A DNA stretch of 38,200 nt from Ectobacillus sp048976805. GTDB lineage: Bacteria > Bacillota > Bacilli > Bacillales > Bacillaceae_G. Below, one piece after another: positions 38,097 to 38,200 of this stretch; within the stretch, counting starts at the first letter, position 1, and every line of letters begins with the position of its first letter. Both the position numbers and the translations under genes were made by a program. The stretch covers positions 1 to 38,200 of the forward strand of contig JBHGUR010000114.1 of assembly GCA_048976805.1 (NCBI GenBank), written 5' to 3'. Under the pieces are notes generated by a model. The model was not told the DNA's origin, ran no database searches, and saw only the letters and a list, made by a program, of their open reading frames with translations.

Positions 38097-38200
38097 TTAG
38101 GCTGCTTGCTCAAAATGAGTTCGGTATTGTACCGGACTCATTTTGAGTTTTGCCTTCATCCGTTTCGTATTATAATATTCAATATATTTTTTGAGTTCTT
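38097..38200 (-). CDS. IS3-family transposase OrfB, C-terminal fragment (runs off the window)
   Basis: 33 residues plus stop on the minus strand: ELKKYIEYYNTKRMKAKL followed by KMSPVQYRTHFEQAA. The YI-x-YYN-x-x-R and L-x-x-MSPVQYR pattern is the C-terminal end of IS3/IS150-type integrases. The rest lies outside the window. The terminus differs from that of the element at the left edge, so these are two different elements. Confidence 0.85.
   Translation of the reverse strand, partial: ELKKYIEYYNTKRMKAKLKMSPVQYRTHFEQAA

Noticed and set aside
1..38200. CRISPR arrays, tRNA or rRNA genes
   Set aside because: The repeats found are dispersed and of unequal length, not regularly spaced direct repeats with unique spacers. 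No tRNA cloverleaf or rRNA sequence was recognised.

Overview
The window looks like chromosomal DNA of a Bacillaceae member in or close to the Bacillus cereus group. Several proteins (PckA, LuxS, MenB, MenE, Csp) read nearly like those of B. cereus as I remember them. The gene neighbourhoods match Bacillus synteny: ytlA-ytlC-ytlD/ytkD, ytzI/luxS/ytjA/ytiB/ythAB, and the men genes. No database search was possible, so the species is not resolved.

Layout. (1) 1-140: left end of an IS3-family element. (2) 172-4069: molybdenum-cofactor genes moaA-moaB-mobA and the nitrate transporter narK, all on the minus strand. narK has a near-textbook Fnr-activated promoter; a small mobile repeat with 8-bp target duplications separates narK from moaA. 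(3) 4070-8734: small hypothetical genes, metK behind a SAM-I riboswitch, and pckA with a match to the CcpN operator over its -10 box. (4) 8735-9602: a mobile structured repeat, then a c-di-GMP-I riboswitch directly in front of a 48-codon SinI-type anti-repressor gene. (5) 9603-17530: an ABC importer (ytlACD), the Nudix hydrolase ytkD, ytzI, luxS, yidD, a beta-carbonic anhydrase and cytochrome bd oxidase cydAB. (6) 17627-18667: an NAD-dependent epimerase-like gene. (7) 18700-26000: a repeat-rich block carrying a dissolved-inorganic-carbon (DAB) cluster: a ybcI-like DUF2294 gene, dabB, dabA and a ybcF-like carbonic-anhydrase homologue that has lost its zinc ligands. (8) 26032-34866: menaquinone biosynthesis, with menF-menD-menH-menB-menE-menC on the minus strand and menA divergent. 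menH and menB are read as one continuous frame. (9) 35004-38042: yteA-like, a cold-shock gene, a TIGR00266/AIM24 gene and a class 3 lipase. (10) 38066-38200: end of a second IS3-family element.

How it fits together. Nitrate uptake plus molybdopterin synthesis, cytochrome bd and menaquinone synthesis together serve low-oxygen respiration. pckA and the DAB cluster both concern CO2/bicarbonate, and a working carbonic anhydrase (ytiB) sits in the same window as a degenerate one (ybcF-like). At least four repeat families are scattered between genes. They sit at stop codons, inside operons and inside each other.

The best leads are the c-di-GMP riboswitch/SinI pair, the zinc-less carbonic anhydrase in the DAB cluster, the MenH-MenB fusion frame, and a repeat family that looks like a folded, possibly IS200/IS605-derived RNA.
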